Shown piece after piece: positions 39,384-47,986 of a DNA stretch of 64,000 nt (positions within the stretch are counted from its first letter, which is position 1; each line of letters begins with the position of its first letter). The notes beneath the pieces were generated by a model. It was given only the letters and a program-made list of their open reading frames with translations, did no database searches and was not told the origin of the DNA. Location of the stretch: contig NZ_LLXO01000029.1 of NCBI RefSeq assembly GCF_001484765.1, positions 1 through 64,000 on the forward strand, given 5' to 3'. Origin of the DNA: Entomohabitans teleogrylli (lineage in GTDB: Bacteria; Pseudomonadota; Gammaproteobacteria; Enterobacterales; Enterobacteriaceae). Position numbers and translations under genes: made by a program.

Positions 39384-40271
39384 TTAATTGATATCGACGC
39401 GCTCTATTTTCGTTTCGCGTTTCAATGTGAGCGTTGAGCCCATAGAGGCGGCAATGATCGCCAGCAGACCGGCGCACTGTACCAGGCTCAGACGTTCGCT
39501 GAGAAATATCATGCCGGAGACCGCCGCCATGGCTGGCTCCATACTCATCAGCGTCCCGAAGGTTCGGGTCGGCAGGCGGGTCAGGGCAATCATTTCCAGC
39601 GAGTAGGGGAGCGCGGTAGACAGAATCGCGACCCCGAGACCGAGCGGCAGTAGCGACCAGGTCCATACCGGCGCAATGGCCTGCCAGGTTCCGATCGGGA
39701 CAAAGATGATGGCGGCGATCAGCGAACCTATCGCTACCGTCGCCGGGCCGTGATCCGCGCCGGCGCGCTGCCCGGTGATAATGTATAGCGCCCAGCAGGC
39801 GCCGGCCCCCAGCGCTAATCCGGCGCCGACCAAATCCACCTGCGAGACATCCTGACCGATCGGCAGCAACAGCCACAGCCCCAGTACCGCCAGAATCACC
39901 CAGACGAAATCCACCGCACGGCGCGAGGAAAATAGCGCGACCGCCAGCGGCCCGGTGAACTCCAGCGCGACGGCGATGCCCAGCGGCACCGTCTGGATAG
40001 ACAAGTAGAAAAGATAGTTCATGCCGCCGAGCGACAGGCCGTACAGCAACAGCGGCATCCGTTGTTCAGGAGCAAAACGCAGGCGCCAGGGTTTAAAGAA
40101 CAGCACCAGAATTAATGTGCCGAGTGCCAGGCGCAGAGCGGTGACCCCGGGGGCGCCTATCAGCGGGAACAGTGATTTGGCGAGAGACGCACCGCCCTGA
40201 ATAGACGCCATGGCGATCAGTAGTACGACTATCGGCAGCCAGGCGGGGGTTTTACGGGGTAACGTGGACAT
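39384..40271 (-). CDS. rhtA: Threonine/homoserine exporter RhtA
   Basis: DMT-superfamily exporter of 295 residues, the same as E. coli RhtA, with ten hydrophobic segments in two EamA repeats. It begins MSTLPRKTPAWLPIVVLLIA, and conserved loops include GGMNYLFYLSIQTVPLGIAVALEF and LPYSLEMIALTRLP. It exports threonine, homoserine and some other amino acids. It lies between dps and ompX as in E. coli. Confidence 0.96.
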   Translation of the reverse strand: MSTLPRKTPAWLPIVVLLIAMASIQGGASLAKSLFPLIGAPGVTALRLALGTLILVLFFKPWRLRFAPEQRMPLLLYGLSLGGMNYLFYLSIQTVPLGIAVALEFTGPLAVALFSSRRAVDFVWVILAVLGLWLLLPIGQDVSQVDLVGAGLALGAGACWALYIITGQRAGADHGPATVAIGSLIAAIIFVPIGTWQAIAPVWTWSLLPLGLGVAILSTALPYSLEMIALTRLPTRTFGTLMSMEPAMAAVSGMIFLSERLSLVQCAGLLAIIAASMGSTLTLKRETKIERVDIN

Positions 40272-40626
40272 CCGGCATCCTGTTAATGGTTATAGGTAAA
40301 TGTCAGGGCCGACCAGTGTAATGGATGTCTGCGTCATGGTTGAGGGTTGGTTGAAAAAAAACTCTCGCCAGAGCGGGTATAATAAGAAGAACGGATAGCA
40401 TTTTGTGCGTTTATGTTTCGGACTAATCTGGATGTTCAGAAGCGTTTTTACCGCAGATAATTCCGCAATATGGTTTAAAATTCGCTACTTATGAAAGTTT
40501 TCTTCAGTCATTGAAATGAAATGTTACATGAAGGAGCGCTTAGACAACATAATCGTCGCAGAGTTTCTTACCGTATTTTGATATATTTAAAACTTAGGAC
40601 TTATTTGAAGCACATTTGAGGTGGTT
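40272..40626 (+). other. Intergenic region upstream of ompX
   Basis: A 355-base AT-rich region holds the divergent rhtA and ompX promoters. A perfect TATAAT at 40378-40383 (plus strand) is a candidate -10, but no good -35 stands 17 bases upstream, and it would give ompX a leader of about 240 bases. The ompX ribosome site is GAGGT just before ATG 40627. I see no RNA gene that I can name. Confidence 0.4.
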
Positions 40627-41136
40627 ATGAAAAAAATTGCATGTCTTTCAGCACTGGCCTGTGTTCTGGCCGTTTCCGCAGGTTCCGCAATGGCGGGTAC
40701 CAGCACTGTTTCCGGCGGCTATGCGCAGAGCGATATGGCCGGCGTGGCGAACAAAGCAAACGGCTTTAACCTGAAATACCGTTATGAATTTGATAACGAC
40801 CCCCTCGGCGTGATCGGCTCCTTTACCTACACTGAAAAAGATCGTAGCGAGAACGGCGTGTATAAAAAAGGCCAGTACTACGGTATCACCGCCGGCCCGG
40901 CATATCGTCTGAATGACTGGGCCAGCATCTATGGTGTGGTAGGTATCGGCTACGGTAAATTCCAGCAGAACAGCTTCCCGCGCCACCAGGACACCAGCGA
41001 TGTTGGCTTCTCCTACGGTGCTGGTCTGCAGTTCAACCCGATCGAAAACGTCGCGCTGGACTTCTCTTATGAGCAGAGCCGCATTCGCAACGTAGACGTT
41101 GGCACCTGGATCGCCGGTGTTGGTTACCGTTTCTGA
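40627..41136 (+). CDS. ompX: Outer-membrane protein OmpX
   Basis: Eight-stranded beta-barrel of the Ail/Lom/OmpX family, 169 residues. The ATG at 40627 is used rather than the GTG at 40621. The signal peptide ends after SAMA (residue 23). Alternating aromatic beta-strands end in the outer-membrane C-terminal Phe (VGYRF). Family members protrude beta-sheets that favour binding to host surfaces and resist complement. It is followed by a bidirectional terminator. Confidence 0.97.
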   Translation: MKKIACLSALACVLAVSAGSAMAGTSTVSGGYAQSDMAGVANKANGFNLKYRYEFDNDPLGVIGSFTYTEKDRSENGVYKKGQYYGITAGPAYRLNDWASIYGVVGIGYGKFQQNSFPRHQDTSDVGFSYGAGLQFNPIENVALDFSYEQSRIRNVDVGTWIAGVGYRF

Positions 41137-41150
41137 TTCCTTCGGGAAGC

Positions 41151-41178
41151 AAAAAATCCGCCTACGGGCGGATTTTTT
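41151..41178. terminator. Bidirectional terminator of ompX and opgE
   Basis: AAAAAATCCGCC and GGCGGATTTTTT form a symmetric hairpin with A- and T-tracts on both sides. The opgE stop codon (41162-41164) lies inside it. Confidence 0.9.
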
Positions 41179-42766
41179 TTGCCTGACTGGCGCTGGTAAC
41201 AAAAGGATCGCTGCCCAGATGAGTATAGTCCACCCGCTGCAGTTTAAAGTTGGTAACGTAAATCGGCCCCGCTGATTGCTTAGACATAAACGGGTAGGTT
41301 GGTTGCAACTCCCGGGCTTTAATCCCTGTCCACTGACTGAAAAAGTTCAGGAAATCATTGGCCGAACGGCGCGCTTTGATCTTCCTGTGGGCAGTGTCAT
41401 CGCTGGAGAGCACCATAAACGGCACCTGGAAGCTTTGCTGGACGGTGTCATCATGGGCCAGGTATTGCACCTCTTTACCGCGTTCCTTAAATGCCAGGCC
41501 GTGGTCGGAGAAATAGACCAGCGAAAAGCGCTGGCCGGTGCCCTGTAACTGCTGATATAGCTTGCTCAACAGCGTGTCGGTTTGTGTCATAGTATGCAGG
41601 TAGCAGGAGGTCTCCCGGGACTGAACGAAAACCTGGTATTTCCCCCGGGTGCGATCACAGGCCTGCGGATGCGAACCCATCAGATGCAACACAATCAGTT
41701 GCGGCTGGCTGCGCGGCGCGGCGAAGACCTGGGCGGTCATCTTCAGTAGTTCGTCATCCTGAGTGTTTTTGTCAGCTTCAAAATCGCCGCTCTTCAGAAA
41801 CTGCACCTCATCGGCGCGCCGGGCGATACTGGCGATCGCCGTGTCATATTCGCCGATTTGCCCCTGATTGGAAAACCACCAGCTCTGAAAACCGGCCCGG
41901 TTGGCGAGGGTAACAAAGTTATCCTGATATTGCGGTTTGCCGCTTATCACCCGATTAAGGGTTAGCCCCAGCGATTTCTGGGTGGAGGCGCTGGCGGAGA
42001 TATAGTCCATAAACAGCGTGCCTTTGACCTGGCTGGCGAAAGGGGTGTTATCCCAGTGGCCGCCGAAAGCGCCGAGCGCATCGCGGCGCGCGCTTTCGCC
42101 AATCACCACCATATAGATCTGGTAGCGCGGCGCCACGGAAAGCACATGCCAGGTATCTTTCTTACTGGCGAGAGCCTGCATACGCGCCTGCTCTTCCAGA
42201 ACGTCATTGTTATTCACGATGATGTCTTTAACAAAGCGCGCCACCGGATAGCCGGTTTCCTGTAGCCGGAAACCCCAGCCGGTAAGGTAGTTGTGGACTG
42301 GCGCGTACAATAGCGCCACCGTGGCAACCACCAGACACAGGCTTTGCGCATACCCCCAACCGCGTTCAGGCGATGGGCGGCGGCGCAGCGCCACCACGCC
42401 CAGGCCAATAATAAATAGCCCGATCAGGTAGCTGTACCACGGGAAGATGGTCAGGATCTCGGCGGATTCCTCCATATTGGTGGAGTGCAGGGCCAGCAGG
42501 GTATTGAAATTCGGCGCGCCGTAAGCCTGGCCGAACGGGAAATAACCGCCTGCCGCCAGGCTGCTGAAAGCCTGCACCGTTTTCTGTAACCGCGGGGCGA
42601 CGCGCCACAGCAGAAGCAGTACGCAGGTGAATGCAATAGCGTAAAGCAGGCTGAATGGATAACCCAGCGCGTAATTAATCAGTAACGATTGCAGGAAATA
42701 GAACCCCAGCCACGGATCGAGGAGATTACCGCGAATTGCCTGGGCTTCTTTTACGGTCGAATTCAT
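41162..42766 (-). CDS. opgE: Phosphoethanolamine transferase OpgE (YbiP)
   Basis: Inner-membrane enzyme of the EptA/OpgE sulfatase-fold family that adds phosphoethanolamine to osmoregulated periplasmic glucans. It has 534 residues: an N-terminal block of about five helices (to about residue 170), then a periplasmic catalytic domain. The nucleophile region is VVIGESARRDALGAFGGHWDNTP with the metal/phosphate-binding Glu and downstream Thr/Ser, followed by HLMGSHPQACDR and YFSDHGLAFKER. Its 3' end lies in the terminator shared with ompX. Confidence 0.95.
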   Translation of the reverse strand: MNSTVKEAQAIRGNLLDPWLGFYFLQSLLINYALGYPFSLLYAIAFTCVLLLLWRVAPRLQKTVQAFSSLAAGGYFPFGQAYGAPNFNTLLALHSTNMEESAEILTIFPWYSYLIGLFIIGLGVVALRRRPSPERGWGYAQSLCLVVATVALLYAPVHNYLTGWGFRLQETGYPVARFVKDIIVNNNDVLEEQARMQALASKKDTWHVLSVAPRYQIYMVVIGESARRDALGAFGGHWDNTPFASQVKGTLFMDYISASASTQKSLGLTLNRVISGKPQYQDNFVTLANRAGFQSWWFSNQGQIGEYDTAIASIARRADEVQFLKSGDFEADKNTQDDELLKMTAQVFAAPRSQPQLIVLHLMGSHPQACDRTRGKYQVFVQSRETSCYLHTMTQTDTLLSKLYQQLQGTGQRFSLVYFSDHGLAFKERGKEVQYLAHDDTVQQSFQVPFMVLSSDDTAHRKIKARRSANDFLNFFSQWTGIKARELQPTYPFMSKQSAGPIYVTNFKLQRVDYTHLGSDPFVTSASQAKKIRP

Positions 42767-43039
42767 AGATTACTGTCTGATGCACGCCATGCGCTTACCC
42801 TGGCGTTAAGGGCCTGACCTGTCTGGGGGAAAAAAGCGATTACCAGTGCTTTACCGACGAGGCTGCAAGAAGATAGAGCGCGGCGTAAAGAATATCAACA
42901 GGAGATAACGCACTGTTTTGCGAGGCGGACTACAAAACCACGAAAATAAGCAGGAAATAGGGGATGTGAAATGGCTTACGCCACAGTATAGACACTAATT
43001 TTTACAAATTAATGACGGCCCGAAGGCATCGGGCCGGGA

Positions 43040-43165
43040 TCAGGATGGTTTTTTGGGTTCGGACTGTGGCTTGTTGAACATATCGCACAGCATGTTCAGC
43101 AATTGCAGCCTGACCTTAAAGGGAGATTGAGTAAACACGCGTAAGCACCTCTTCAGCTCAGTCAT
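43040..43165 (-). CDS. mntS: Small protein MntS
   Basis: A 41-residue protein, too short for ordinary gene calling. Translated it starts MTELKRCLRVFTQSPFKVRL and continues to MLCDMFNKPQ, the pattern of E. coli MntS (42 residues). A strong AGGAGG ribosome site precedes ATG 43165. In E. coli MntS is repressed by Mn-MntR, inhibits the manganese exporter MntP and so raises manganese when it is scarce. It is divergent from mntR, with two MntR-like boxes between them. Confidence 0.92.
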   Translation of the reverse strand: MTELKRCLRVFTQSPFKVRLQLLNMLCDMFNKPQSEPKKPS

Positions 43166-43230
43166 ACCACACCTCCTCGCGATGATTGCCTGGCAATCGA
43201 TCCCTGAATGGTGTCTGGATTACATACAGA

Positions 43231-43264
43231 TATAGCACGGGCTATAAAATATAGCTATGGCTAT
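43231..43264. promoter_or_regulatory. Two tandem MntR-like boxes
   Basis: TATAGC-acgg-GCTATA at 43231-43246 and ATAGC-tatg-GCTAT at 43251-43264 both follow the MntR pattern (A)ATAGC-N4-GCTAT(T). Their centres are 19 bases apart, about two helical turns, on one face of the helix. They lie between mntS and mntR. Confidence 0.7.
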
Positions 43265-43355
43265 TTCGTTATTTTTTTGTTGTTGGCGTGTCGTGGTTTA
43301 CAATGAGCGGCCAGTTTGCACTGAAAACCATGCGCGCCGCGCCAGGAGAAGAAGA

Positions 43356-43826
43356 ATGACCCGTCGGGCAGGTATGCCATCCGCCAAAAAGAAGACCCAG
43401 TTGATCAATGTTGAAGAGCATGTCGAAGGGTTCCGCCAGGTCCGCGAGGCGCATCGTCGCGAGTTGATCGACGACTATGTGGAACTGATTGCCGATCTGC
43501 TTCAGGAACTGGGGGAGGCGCGGCAGGTGGATATGGCGGCACGCCTGGGAGTGTCTCAGCCGACAGTGGCGAAAATGCTTAAACGCCTGGCCTCAATGGG
43601 TTTGATTGCCCAGATCCCGTGGCGCGGCGTGACGCTCACCGCCGAAGGCGAAGAGCTGGCGCGTCAAAGCCGGGAGCGCCACCAGATTGTCGAACAGTTT
43701 TTACTGGCTCTTGGGGTCAGTACCGACATTGCCCGCCGCGATGCGGAAGGGATCGAACATCATGTCAGTGAAGAGACGCTGGAGGTTTTCCGGCGCTTTA
43801 CTGAGCAGCAGGAGCAGAACCGCTAA
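43356..43826 (+). CDS. mntR: Manganese-dependent regulator MntR
   Basis: DtxR/MntR-family repressor of 156 residues. The ATG at 43356 (AGGAGAAGA before it) gives [15 protein letters not shown], as in E. coli; the frame reaching 43257 would start in the operator. The winged HTH is [20 protein letters not shown], and the metal/dimer region is [17 protein letters not shown] and [10 protein letters not shown]. It represses mntS and mntH and activates mntP when manganese is high. Its stop abuts the ybiR start. Confidence 0.97.
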   Translation: MTRRAGMPSAKKKTQLINVEEHVEGFRQVREAHRRELIDDYVELIADLLQELGEARQVDMAARLGVSQPTVAKMLKRLASMGLIAQIPWRGVTLTAEGEELARQSRERHQIVEQFLLALGVSTDIARRDAEGIEHHVSEETLEVFRRFTEQQEQNR

Positions 43827-44927
43827 ATGCTCAAACAGCTGGCCCATGCCTTTCTGCACGATCGTTTTCTTCATTTACTGTTAATTATCGCCATCATCCT
43901 GAGTTTTCTGGTTCCCCTGCGTCCGGCTGAATGGCCGGGGGCGGTGGACTGGCACACCATTGTGACGCTCAGCGGTTTGCTGATGTTAACCAAAGGCGTG
44001 GAACTGAGCGGCTATTTTGAGGTGCTGGGCCGCCGTATGGTGAAGCGCTTTGCCAGCGAACGCGCGCTGGCGCTGTTTCTGATCTGCGCCGCGGCGCTGC
44101 TGGCGACCTTTCTGACCAATGATGTGGCGCTGTTTATCGTGGTGCCGTTGACGATAACGCTGCGCAAATTGTGCGCGATACCGGTCAGCCGGATCATTAT
44201 TTTCGAGGCGCTGGCGGTGAATGCCGGTTCGCTGCTGACGCCGATAGGTAATCCGCAGAACATTTTGCTGTGGGGGAAGTCAGGCCTCTCGTTTGGCGCC
44301 TTTATTGTTCAGATGGCGCCGCTGGCGGCGTTGCTGGTGGCGAGCCTGATTGTTATCGGCTGGTTTGCTTTTCCGGCTAAGCGCCTGACTTACCAGAGCG
44401 GGGATCGGCTACGGGAGTGGCAGCCGCGTCTGCTGATTGCCAGCCTGGTCATGTACGGGATTTTTCTGGCGGCTCTGGAAACCGGCTATGCGCTGGCCGG
44501 GCTGGCGATCATTGCCTGTGGGTTTATGCTACTGGCGCGGCGGGTGATTGTGACCATTGACTGGTGCCTGTTGCTGGTATTCATCGTGATGTTTATTGAT
44601 GTCTATCTGCTGACGCAACTGCCGGTATTGCAGAGTGCCCTGCACGGCATCGGTTCGCTTTCCGGAATCGGCGTGTATGGGCTGGGGATAGGACTCTCGC
44701 AGTTTATCAGTAATGTTCCGGCGACGATTTTGCTGGTGAATTATCTGCCGCCGGACAAGTTGCTGGCATGGGCAGTGAATATTGGCGGCTTCGGCTTATT
44801 GCCCGGATCGCTGGCAAACCTGATTGCGCTACGCCTGGCTGGCGATCGGCGCATCTGGTGGCGTTTCCATTTATGGTCGATACCGATGCTGCTGTGGGCG
44901 GCGCTGGCAGGGTATGTGCTGTTGTGA
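43827..44927 (+). CDS. ybiR: Anion transporter-like membrane protein YbiR
   Basis: A 366-residue inner-membrane protein of the ArsB/NhaD ion-transporter superfamily with about ten hydrophobic segments. Conserved loops include SGLLMLTKGVELSGYFEVLG, TFLTNDVALFIVVPL, NAGSLLTPIGNPQNILLWG and ISNVPATILL. The E. coli homologue's substrate is unknown. It directly follows mntR with no gap, so it is likely co-transcribed and perhaps tied to metal or anion balance. Confidence 0.93.
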   Translation: MLKQLAHAFLHDRFLHLLLIIAIILSFLVPLRPAEWPGAVDWHTIVTLSGLLMLTKGVELSGYFEVLGRRMVKRFASERALALFLICAAALLATFLTNDVALFIVVPLTITLRKLCAIPVSRIIIFEALAVNAGSLLTPIGNPQNILLWGKSGLSFGAFIVQMAPLAALLVASLIVIGWFAFPAKRLTYQSGDRLREWQPRLLIASLVMYGIFLAALETGYALAGLAIIACGFMLLARRVIVTIDWCLLLVFIVMFIDVYLLTQLPVLQSALHGIGSLSGIGVYGLGIGLSQFISNVPATILLVNYLPPDKLLAWAVNIGGFGLLPGSLANLIALRLAGDRRIWWRFHLWSIPMLLWAALAGYVLL

Positions 44928-45224
44928 GGTAAATCCCGATGTTGTTTCTGCCCGCCAGGCCACTGGCGGGTCTGTCGCTGCACGGCAATGCTCCAGCGTT
45001 GAATCCCCTGTAGCCTCGCTTTGTTTTCTCTTTACACGTTTGCCTTCCTCGCTCTCATCGCGTTAGCAAAGTCCTCCCTGTTGGCTGTTGTGATTTCCTG
45101 GCTATTTACCACTCAAATCAGAAAACTGCGCTATCACGGACTGATTTTTCTGAAGCATAAAGCAGGATTTTTCCCTGGGAGAGTTAATTATTCGATAACC
45201 AGAGAGTGTGACTTATTGAATTTA

Positions 45225-45240
45225 TGTGACATGAGTCACA
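45225..45240 (+). promoter_or_regulatory. Perfect CRP consensus site
   Basis: TGTGACATGAGTCACA matches the CRP consensus TGTGA-N6-TCACA in all ten defined positions, with favourable A/T flanks (TTTA before, TTTT after). It lies 576 bases before the regulator gene, so the CRP-dependent start would give a leader of several hundred bases or drive a separate short RNA. Confidence 0.75.
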
Positions 45241-45300
45241 TTTTATAGAGATTTTAATACCTCTATTTCTCTCTTTCTCTGACCTGTATCTGCTTTCTTT

Positions 45301-45424
45301 CCAGGAATATTTTCTCTTCCCCAGGATTTTTTTCTCCAGGAATATTCATTATTCACATTAAGTTTATTATTCTTGATATAATTCGATGATTTCTTTACAT
45401 ACAGCAGTCTCCAGGAATTTTCAT
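45301..45424 (+). repeat. Four copies of a CCAGGAATWTTC-type short repeat
   Basis: CCAGGAATATTTTC (45301), CCAGGATTTTTTTC (45321), CCAGGAATATTCAT (45336) and CCAGGAATTTTCAT (45411) share a 12-14-base core. Spacing is irregular (20, 15 and 75 bases). Confidence 0.5.
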
Positions 45425-45631
45425 AGTCAAAGTTGTGTGTTTTCAGACCGGCAATGGTTTGTCCGGGCAGGGAAAATAACCGATGCTCGATTTTTATCCT
45501 GTTTTATATAATGTCAGATTTTGTAAGCGCGTTATTGGTTATGGCATCCGTTCTCCTCTCAATGGCCATTTACGGATAATCACGGGAGTGCAATATTCAA
45601 AAATTATGAAGCGCATTTGAAATAGGACATT

Positions 45632-45689
45632 CCGATCAATATGATCTAATCAATAGCTATTGACTATTGATTTTTGTATTGTTGATCGG
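45632..45689. repeat. Nested 58-bp imperfect inverted repeat
   Basis: The outer arms CCGATCAA (45632) and TTGATCGG (45682) and the inner arms AATCAATAG (45648) and CTATTGATT (45664) share one centre near 45660, with a 7-base loop. An overlapping palindrome, TCAATAGCTATTGA, lies at 45650. It is 126 bases before the regulator start, a possible operator or leader hairpin. Confidence 0.6.
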
Positions 45690-45815
45690 TTTAAACGATT
45701 ATATCTTCAACGATAACCCTGATTAAAATTCCCGGCATCAAAACGGAATTTATTTTACCGAATGAAAGTAGCTGTTAGTTATTTTTAGACTTTCGCGGAT
45801 CAGGAGCGTTATTGT

Positions 45816-46364
45816 ATGAATTACTATTTTATCTCTGACGATACCTTTTTTCTTTATGGAATACAGGACGTCATAAAATCGCGCGATATCACCTGCTCCT
45901 TTATTCATCCCGGCGACGATAACACTATTTTCTACCCGCAGCCAGGCGATCTGGTTGTGCTGGCGGTCAACGATAACTCGTTGCGCACTCATCTGTTGAA
46001 AACCCCGGGTATTATGGCTGCCCGACTGGTGATTATGGCGGATATTCCAGGGATAAGGACTGAACGTCAGGTTTTTCCCTGCCTGATGTCAAAAGGGGTT
46101 ACAGTCAAAGGATTCTTGAGGTTGCTTGAGCGGGCGGCGAATATCCCGGTTAGTCAGGGTACGGTTTCCCGCCAGGTGATGACCATTTTTAATCAGCTCA
46201 GCCATGGTGATACGGTACATGGTTTGTCCGCTTATTCCCGACTGTCGCTGAAATATATTTACCGGGTTAAACGTAATGTTTTTCAGGAATACGGGCTAAC
46301 CGGCTGTAACTCCGTGGGGATTCTATTGTGTCGCGATATGTTGAGAATGAAAATGCCGGTATAA
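45816..46364 (+). CDS. LuxR-type fimbrial regulator, putative
   Basis: A 182-residue protein with a CAGGAG ribosome site. The N-terminal half starts MNYYFISDDTFFLYGIQDVI, like a receiver-type fold but without the usual phosphoacceptor pattern. The C-terminal about 60 residues (VSRQVMTIFNQLSHGDTVHG and LSLKYIYRVKRNVFQEYGLT) fit a LuxR/GerE helix-turn-helix, as in CsgD/RcsA/FimZ-like regulators. Position and orientation suggest it controls the adjacent fimbrial operon. I cannot assign it to a named regulator. Confidence 0.6.
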   Translation: MNYYFISDDTFFLYGIQDVIKSRDITCSFIHPGDDNTIFYPQPGDLVVLAVNDNSLRTHLLKTPGIMAARLVIMADIPGIRTERQVFPCLMSKGVTVKGFLRLLERAANIPVSQGTVSRQVMTIFNQLSHGDTVHGLSAYSRLSLKYIYRVKRNVFQEYGLTGCNSVGILLCRDMLRMKMPV

Positions 46365-46771
46365 TTATTCATGTCGCAGGTATTGTTATTACAGAAATAG
46401 TAGAGCTCGTTTTGCGATATATTAACAAATTTTCCCTGTGAGATATTTTATTGCAGGTTTGCACGTGCAAGGAATTACCGAAATAGCCATTCTCTCGAGC
46501 GGACTTCTTTTTTATTGATGTGACAATCAGGTTACTTATCACAAGAAGAGGAATTTAACACCACAGGAAAGTATTTTGTTTGTTTCTCGATGGAATTAGC
46601 CATCAGTCACTGGTTATCACGCCGGGAATCAAGCATAAGACCCTCTACGCCTGGCGTGGAAATGTAGTAACCGTGAAAACAGGATGCTGTTTATCGCCTG
46701 GATTTACACAACTCAATCAACACCACAGTGGATATGACTTCCACTGCTCTATTTATCAAAGGGAGTAGTAA
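46365..46771 (+). other. Promoter region of the fimbrial operon
   Basis: A 407-base AT-rich gap. It holds the perfect palindrome TTGCACGTGCAA (46459-46470), a spaced repeat TGTGA...TCACA (about 46519-46543), and the inverted repeat CAGTGGA...TCCACTG (46726-46746), which ends about 15 bases before the AAAGGGAG ribosome site of the pilin gene. A 62-codon open frame (46580-46768) is not convincing. No FimS-type invertible element was recognised. Confidence 0.5.
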
Positions 46772-47320
46772 ATGAAAATCAAAAATCTGGCAATCATGAC
46801 CTTAGCAGCGCTGTCCTTAAGCTCCGTTGCGGCTCACGCAGCGACCGTTTCCGTGCAGGGCGGGGATGTGCATTTCGTCGGTACCGTTGTTAACGCAGCC
46901 TGTGCGGTAAATACCAATTCTGTCAACCAGACAGTGCAGATGGGTCAGGTTCGTACTGTGAACCTTGCTGCGGCTGGCGATGTCAGCACGGCTGTGGGCT
47001 TCAACATCCAACTGGACGATTGCGACACCAGCGTGGCGTCTAAAGCCGCCGTAGCGTTCTCAGGTACTGCGGTTAACAGTACCAACAGCAACGTACTGGC
47101 GCTGCAGAGCTCTGCAGCCGGCGGCGCAACCAATGTTGGCGTACAGATCCTCGACAACACCGGCACTCCGTTGGGCCTGGATGGCGCGTCCTACAGCGCA
47201 CAGACCACGCTGATTAATGGTACCAACATTCTGCCGTTCCAGGCGCGTTACTACGCGATCGCCGCGGCGACAGCGGGTACCGCGAATGCCGACGCCACCT
47301 TCAAAATTCAGTACCAGTAA
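46772..47320 (+). CDS. Major fimbrial subunit (FimA-like)
   Basis: A 182-residue pilin with a signal peptide ending at AHA|A (about residue 23) and the type-1 fimbrial subunit fold: Cys in NAACAV and in LDDCDT form the disulfide, [11 protein letters not shown] is the start of the incomplete Ig fold, and the C-terminal FKIQYQ is the beta-zipper. Sequence and position before a FimI-like gene and the chaperone make it the shaft subunit. Exported by the usher at 48766. Confidence 0.93.
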   Translation: MKIKNLAIMTLAALSLSSVAAHAATVSVQGGDVHFVGTVVNAACAVNTNSVNQTVQMGQVRTVNLAAAGDVSTAVGFNIQLDDCDTSVASKAAVAFSGTAVNSTNSNVLALQSSAAGGATNVGVQILDNTGTPLGLDGASYSAQTTLINGTNILPFQARYYAIAAATAGTANADATFKIQYQ

Positions 47321-47391
47321 TCGACTGCGAAAGCAGGGATGCGATATTGGGCCGGGATGGCCCATTTCGACAACGGGACCGGGGGACCATT

Positions 47392-47931
47392 ATGCAAGGA
47401 ATGAAATCTGCTCTGTTGACCATACTGCTACCGTCAATTGCTATGGCTGAAGCCAGCCTGAGCGTGACGGCACCCGGAGGTAACATGCGTTTCCAGGGGG
47501 TCATTATCGCCGAAGCGTGCCGCGTTGAGGCTGGCGATCGGCAGATGAGGGTGGATATGGGGCAAATCAGTAGTAATCGATTTCATTTTGCAGGGGAGGA
47601 TGCGAATCCTGTTCCTTTCGATGTTCATCTCCAGGATTGTAGTACAGCGGTCAGCCAGCGTGTTGGCGTAACATTTTATGGCATTGCCGATGACAAAAAT
47701 CCCGAGGTGCTTTCGGTGGGGGAAGGGCCGGGAATTGCGAGCGGCGTCAGCGTTGCGCTGTTCGATGCGCAGGATCGCCTGATCCCCGTCAATACCCCGC
47801 CCCGCAACGGGTCACGTTTGTATCAGGGGCCGACCACTCTCCACTTTGTGGCGAAATATCGCGCAACCGAAAAGCAGGTTACCGGAGGCGCGGCGAATGC
47901 CCATGCCTGGTTTGCTTTAACCTATCAATAA
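47392..47931 (+). CDS. FimI-like fimbrial subunit
   Basis: A 179-residue pilin-like protein. The ATG at 47392 follows GGGGGA; an ATG three codons later is an alternative. A short signal peptide (about 18 residues to MAEA) precedes the pilin domain ([26 protein letters not shown], and C-terminal WFALTYQ). In type-1 operons a FimI-like gene occupies this place and its product ends or terminates the fimbrial base. It diverges strongly from the major subunit. Confidence 0.85.
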   Translation: MQGMKSALLTILLPSIAMAEASLSVTAPGGNMRFQGVIIAEACRVEAGDRQMRVDMGQISSNRFHFAGEDANPVPFDVHLQDCSTAVSQRVGVTFYGIADDKNPEVLSVGEGPGIASGVSVALFDAQDRLIPVNTPPRNGSRLYQGPTTLHFVAKYRATEKQVTGGAANAHAWFALTYQ

Positions 47932-47986
47932 ATTAGTCAGCAGGCATAACGGAAATCAGCAACCATTGTGTAATAAAGGAGCACAC

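Larger units (their letters stand above)
44928..45815. other. AT-rich intergenic region before the fimbrial regulator
   Basis: About 890 bases separate ybiR from the fimbrial regulator and mark the left edge of the inserted fimbrial island. The region holds a perfect CRP site, four short CCAGGA(A)T-type repeats and a long inverted repeat. An open frame at 45021-45248 has no ribosome site or homology. The high AT content fits H-NS-silenced horizontally acquired DNA. An unannotated small RNA in 45270-45700 is possible. Confidence 0.5.

Noticed and set aside
45021-45248. A 75-codon open frame after ybiR
   Set aside because: No ribosome site, no homology, and it runs into the CRP site.
46580-46768. 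A 62-codon open frame before the major pilin gene
   Set aside because: No ribosome site or signal; it overlaps the leader hairpin and the pilin ribosome site.
46365-46771. A FimS-type phase-variable promoter switch
   Set aside because: No matching inverted repeats flanking a 200-400-base segment and no fimB/fimE-type recombinase gene nearby.
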